Positions 60,971-64,000 of a stretch of 64,000 nt of DNA are shown here, in pieces (position 1 is the stretch's first letter; each line of letters opens with the position of its first letter). The notes under the pieces are model-generated. The model saw nothing but the letters and a program-made list of their open reading frames with translations, was not told the origin of the DNA and ran no database searches. This stretch comes from Parundibacterium terreum. GTDB lineage: Bacteria; Pseudomonadota; Gammaproteobacteria; Burkholderiales; Burkholderiaceae_D. A program made the position numbers and the translations under genes. The DNA lies in contig NZ_BMED01000006.1 of NCBI RefSeq assembly GCF_014636315.1, positions 248,001 to 312,000 of the forward strand, given 5' to 3'.

Positions 60971-61774
60971 ATGCCTGACTCTCCCATGGCCCTGCGGCGG
61001 CGCGCCCTCTCCTTTTTACTACTGTTCTCGCTGCTTCCTGCCGCTACTGTCAAGTCTGCAGCGGCGACCAGCGTTCCCTTGCTGATCAGGGAATTACGCG
61101 GCGAAAACGGCGAGCTTCTACCGGTGCAGCAAGAGGTGCGCAATGTGCTGGCGTATATAGAACGCGAACTGGGTGTCAGTTTTGATATCCGCCGCTACCC
61201 GTGGAACCGTGTGATCTCCAATGCACGCGCCGGCGAAGGCATCGTGTTCGGGTTGAGCAAGACTAGTGAAAGATTGAAAATGTTTCGTTTTTCCGAACCC
61301 GTATTTGCCAGCTATGTATGGCTGGTGACGCGCAGCGAAAGCAGCTTTGCCTTTGCCGACATGCGCGACCTGAAGGGAAAAACCGTCGGCGTCGTACGCG
61401 GTGCCAGTTACGGCGATGCATTTGACGCACAGAGGAACAAACTGTTCCGGGTCGAAGAAGACGTCAGCTCGGATGTGGTGCGTCTGAAGAAACTGCTTAA
61501 CAGGCGCATGGATGTCATGCTGGTCGGTGACCGCCGTCCGCAGGCGGAAGACGTGGAGAATCGCCTGAACCGTATCCTGCATGAACAGATCAATGATGTG
61601 GCAATTCCGGAGGCGACCCATGTCAGCGTCATGCGCAAGCCGCTGCTGACCGACGAACTGCATTTTGCCGCGCTGCCGGGCAAGTATGACGGGCTGATGC
61701 AGCAACTGGACCAGGTGATCCTGAATGCCAGAAAGTCTGGAGAATTTACCCGGCTGCTCTTTCCCGGCAAATAA
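60971..61774 (+). CDS. Periplasmic binding-protein-like protein, paralogue B
   Basis: A 267-residue paralogue of the protein at 59404. I start it at the ATG of MPDSPMALRRRALSF, eight bases after AGAGG. Signal peptide about 8-32. It shares IRRYPWNRVISNARAGEGIVFGLSKTSERL, SYVWLVTRSE and DLKGKTVGVVRGASYGDAFDAQRNKLFRVEED with paralogue A, so the two arose by duplication with the repressor and DUF3717 genes between them. No ligand can be named. Confidence 0.78.
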   Translation: MPDSPMALRRRALSFLLLFSLLPAATVKSAAATSVPLLIRELRGENGELLPVQQEVRNVLAYIERELGVSFDIRRYPWNRVISNARAGEGIVFGLSKTSERLKMFRFSEPVFASYVWLVTRSESSFAFADMRDLKGKTVGVVRGASYGDAFDAQRNKLFRVEEDVSSDVVRLKKLLNRRMDVMLVGDRRPQAEDVENRLNRILHEQINDVAIPEATHVSVMRKPLLTDELHFAALPGKYDGLMQQLDQVILNARKSGEFTRLLFPGK

Positions 61775-63310
61775 TCAAGCCGCCATATGCCTGGCTTGGC
61801 GGGATGGGGTGGAAGCCGCCGTCGCCGTTTTAGCAACTGCGGCCTTGCCGGCGGATTTGTCCGGCCCGTGCTGGTGGATGGACTGGCCGGCATAGTCGCT
61901 CTTGATCATCGCAGCGACCTGTTCCTTGTCCATGCCGCGCTCGGTGGACAGCCATTCCGCGACCAGTGCGGCCAGCTTTTCCAGCGCTATCCTGTGGGTG
62001 GCATCGGTCCTGGCGTATATCCAGTCGGATAAGGCCATGAAATGCTCAAACGGGCTCTCGCCCAGTATCACCGGCAAGGTATGCGCGAAACGGCCGGAAT
62101 TGGCAACCAGATCCCAGTAGCGGGCAAAACGCACCAGCCTCTGCATGCTGGCGAAGCTGATCGTATCATTGGCCAGTATCGTATACGGCGGATGCGGGTC
62201 GAATATCAGGCCATGCTCTTGCGTATGACGGATGATGGGGGTGCCGCGCAGACGTTTCAGTATGCCGAACTGGATTTCGTGCGGTTTCAGCGCATACAGC
62301 CGGTTGAAGCCCAGTGCAAAGCTTTCTACAGTCTCTCCCGGCAGGCCGGCGATCAGGTCCACATGCAGGTGCGCCTCGGAGTGTTCGCATAGCCAGCGTA
62401 TGTTTTCGGCGGCCTTGTCATTGTTCTGCTTGCGGCTGATCAGCGCCTGTACTTCGGGATTGAAAGTCTGTATGCCCAGCTCAAATTGCAAAGTGCCCGG
62501 CGGAAACTTCTTGATTCCATCCTTCAAGGCATCCGGCAAATGATCCGGCACTACCTCGAAGTGGGCGAATACCGGGTCTTCCGGATTGGCTTCCAGCTTG
62601 TCCAGGAAGAATTGCATGATCTTCAGGCTGGTTTTGATATTCAGGTTGAAGGTGCGGTCGACAAACTTGAACAGCCGCGCGCCGCGTGCGTGCAAGCTCT
62701 CCATCTCGGCCAGGAACAGGTCGATATCAAAAGGCCACGCAGTCTTGTCCAGTGCCGACAGGCAAAATTCGCATTTGAACGGGCAGCCGCGCGATGCCTC
62801 CACATACAGCGTGCGGTTCTTGATGTCATCGTCGCTATATAGATCATACGGCAGCTTGATCTGCGCCATCGGTGGCTGCACGCCGGCGTGGACCTTCATC
62901 AGCGGCTTGGGCCCTTGCAGGACCTGCTTGCAGATATCCGGGAAGGTAACGTCGCCCCAGCCGGTAATGACATAGTCGGCCAGTTTGACGATGTGCTGTT
63001 CATTGGTTTCATACGACACTTCCGGTCCGCCCAGCACGATGACGACTTCCGGTGCGACCTGTTTCAGTACGGCAACTAGCTTGGTGGTTTCTTCTATATT
63101 CCAGATATACACGCCAAAGCCTATGATCAGCTTTTCTCCAGCTTGCTGGTGTGACAACAGTTTTTCAACCATATCGGTCGTCTTGGCACCGATGACGAAC
63201 TCCTGCAGCCTGGTTTGCTCCTGTAAATCACCCATGTTGGCAAGCAGATAACGTAAACCCAGCGAGGCGTGGGCATAGCGGGCATTCAGAGTGGACAGCA
63301 GGATGGTCAT
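61775..63310 (-). CDS. B12-binding-type radical SAM protein
   Basis: A 511-residue enzyme starting at the ATG of MTILLSTLNARYAHASLGL (63308-63310). N-terminal cobalamin-binding-like Rossmann domain (about 1-150, IIGFGVYIWNIEETTKLVAVLKQVAPEVVIVLGGPEVSYE). The radical SAM core carries the CxxxCxxC cluster CPFKCEFC (about 203-210) and DLIAGLPGETVESF. A C-terminal DUF4080-type region follows. Reaction unknown; relatives are annotated only as radical SAM. The alanine- and threonine-rich tail (about the last 35 residues) is unusual. Confidence 0.88.
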   Translation of the reverse strand: MTILLSTLNARYAHASLGLRYLLANMGDLQEQTRLQEFVIGAKTTDMVEKLLSHQQAGEKLIIGFGVYIWNIEETTKLVAVLKQVAPEVVIVLGGPEVSYETNEQHIVKLADYVITGWGDVTFPDICKQVLQGPKPLMKVHAGVQPPMAQIKLPYDLYSDDDIKNRTLYVEASRGCPFKCEFCLSALDKTAWPFDIDLFLAEMESLHARGARLFKFVDRTFNLNIKTSLKIMQFFLDKLEANPEDPVFAHFEVVPDHLPDALKDGIKKFPPGTLQFELGIQTFNPEVQALISRKQNNDKAAENIRWLCEHSEAHLHVDLIAGLPGETVESFALGFNRLYALKPHEIQFGILKRLRGTPIIRHTQEHGLIFDPHPPYTILANDTISFASMQRLVRFARYWDLVANSGRFAHTLPVILGESPFEHFMALSDWIYARTDATHRIALEKLAALVAEWLSTERGMDKEQVAAMIKSDYAGQSIHQHGPDKSAGKAAVAKTATAASTPSRQARHMAA

Positions 63311-63610
63311 GGGATACAGGGGTAGCGGGCGCCAGATAGCGTAAAGCCGTATTGTACGCGTTCGGCCCTCGCTACCCCCGAAAACCGGCTTTTCGATGCC
63401 TGAACCATCACCTTGCCAAATTACTCCAGTCCGCTTTTTCTGTCGTTTGATCCCGCGTTTCTGCATTTCGTCGCAAGTCGCTCGCGGCTTGCGAAGGCTT
63501 TGACTACAGTACAACCATCGACGAAAGACAAACAGCCGATAAACGAAAAAAAGCAGTAAAAAGAAAAACACACAGACAACCCCAAACAATAAATCGAAAG
63601 AGGAAATAAA
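63311..63610. other. Intergenic region, no gene seen
   Basis: About 300 bases between divergent genes. The half next to the lipoprotein gene is A-rich and carries its strong ribosome-binding site (AAGAGGAAAT just before 63611). No terminator or RNA gene was recognised. Confidence 0.4.
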
Positions 63611-63994
63611 ATGAAAACAGCAAACACTTTCAAATCCAGCGTGATCGTCGCAACTGCCCTGGTAGCTGCAGTATTCGTCAGCGGTTGCGCCTTCCACGCA
63701 GGCACACAACAAGTTGCCGGCAGCGATGTGCAAACAGTGACCATGACTGCCAAACGCATGACGACAGATGAGAAAATCGCTTTCGACACAGCAGCAGCAA
63801 CTGCACAAACAGTCGTGGTCGCCGCCAAGCGTATGACAGAAGATGAAAAAATCGCCTTCGATACAGCAACCGCCGGTACACAGACTGTAGTGATCGCCGC
63901 CAAACGCCTGACAGCAGAACAAAAACTGGCCATGCTGCAGCAAGACCTGCGCATCCAGGCCAGCGCTGTACAACGCAATCAGCCTGCAGCTTGA
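63611..63994 (+). CDS. Small lipoprotein with three internal repeats
   Basis: A 127-residue lipoprotein with a lipobox (VAAVFVSGCAF, cysteine about residue 26). The mature part has three copies of a unit of about 27 residues of the form QTV-x-x-AAKRMT-x-DEKIAFDTA, at roughly 41-67, 68-94 and 95-115, the last one diverged (AAKRLTAEQKLAML). No known family. It may be an envelope structural or stress-response protein. Codon use is a little less GC-rich than neighbours. Its downstream context lies beyond the window. Confidence 0.65.
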   Translation: MKTANTFKSSVIVATALVAAVFVSGCAFHAGTQQVAGSDVQTVTMTAKRMTTDEKIAFDTAAATAQTVVVAAKRMTEDEKIAFDTATAGTQTVVIAAKRLTAEQKLAMLQQDLRIQASAVQRNQPAA

Positions 63995-64000
63995 TCGCAG

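Overview
The window looks like chromosomal DNA of a betaproteobacterium of the Burkholderiales, most likely Oxalobacteraceae (Herminiimonas/Janthinobacterium-like). The grounds are a GC-rich coding style, a DUF3717 gene, GTP-type PEP carboxykinase, tripartite-tricarboxylate (TctC/Bug) binding proteins with TctDE-type two-component regulators, and many Burkholderiales-type housekeeping genes. No phage, IS element, CRISPR array, rRNA or ordinary tRNA was found.

Layout. 1-5.2 kb: the end of a LysR regulator, a periplasmic binding protein, an FKBP isomerase, a YgjP-type metallopeptidase, glycerol kinase and a glycine-zipper envelope protein. 5.5-14.1 kb: an SRPBCC protein, a BtaA-like betaine-lipid enzyme with an acyltransferase-like partner, an MTA/SAH nucleosidase, a TetR/metal-hydrolase divergent pair, and an HdeD-like membrane protein fused to a papain-like domain. 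This part is packed with DnaA-box-like DNA: two helically phased arrays and two copies of an origin-like module flanking the nucleosidase gene. 14.1-22.5 kb: PutA with a divergent Lrp-type regulator, then two tandem alkaline phosphatases and a secreted protein.

22.5-30 kb holds the most striking system, a complete RtcR-controlled RNA-repair locus. It contains rsr (bacterial Ro60), an array of tandem Y-RNA-like genes, rtcB (RNA ligase) and rtcA (RNA 3'-phosphate cyclase) on the minus strand. A perfect sigma-54 promoter drives it, and the divergent rtcR (CARF-AAA+-HTH) lies opposite. The DNA between rsr and rtcB encodes four well-formed RNAs and one degenerate one. Each has a Ro60-type stem with a conserved internal loop, opening into a circularly permuted tRNA mimic: T-arm first, then a closed acceptor-stem hairpin, then the D-arm. 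Their helices covary, and they differ in acceptor sequence, variable arm and presence of a D-arm. They look like a set of different tRNA mimics loaded on one Ro60.

30-46 kb: a LysR regulator divergent from two small membrane proteins, PEP carboxykinase, a hydroxyacid dehydrogenase, a PhoD-like phosphatase, a Crp/Fnr regulator, an M28 peptidase, an NHL-repeat lipoprotein, a half-length asparaginase, a GNAT and a DyP peroxidase. 46-64 kb: a serralysin-like protease, a MASE1-PAS-GGDEF-EAL protein, an Fbp-type ABC transporter (ATPase, double permease, binding protein) next to a TctC-type binding protein and a TctDE-like two-component system, two paralogous binding-protein-like genes around a CsoR-type repressor and a DUF3717 gene, a B12-binding radical SAM protein, and a small three-repeat lipoprotein.
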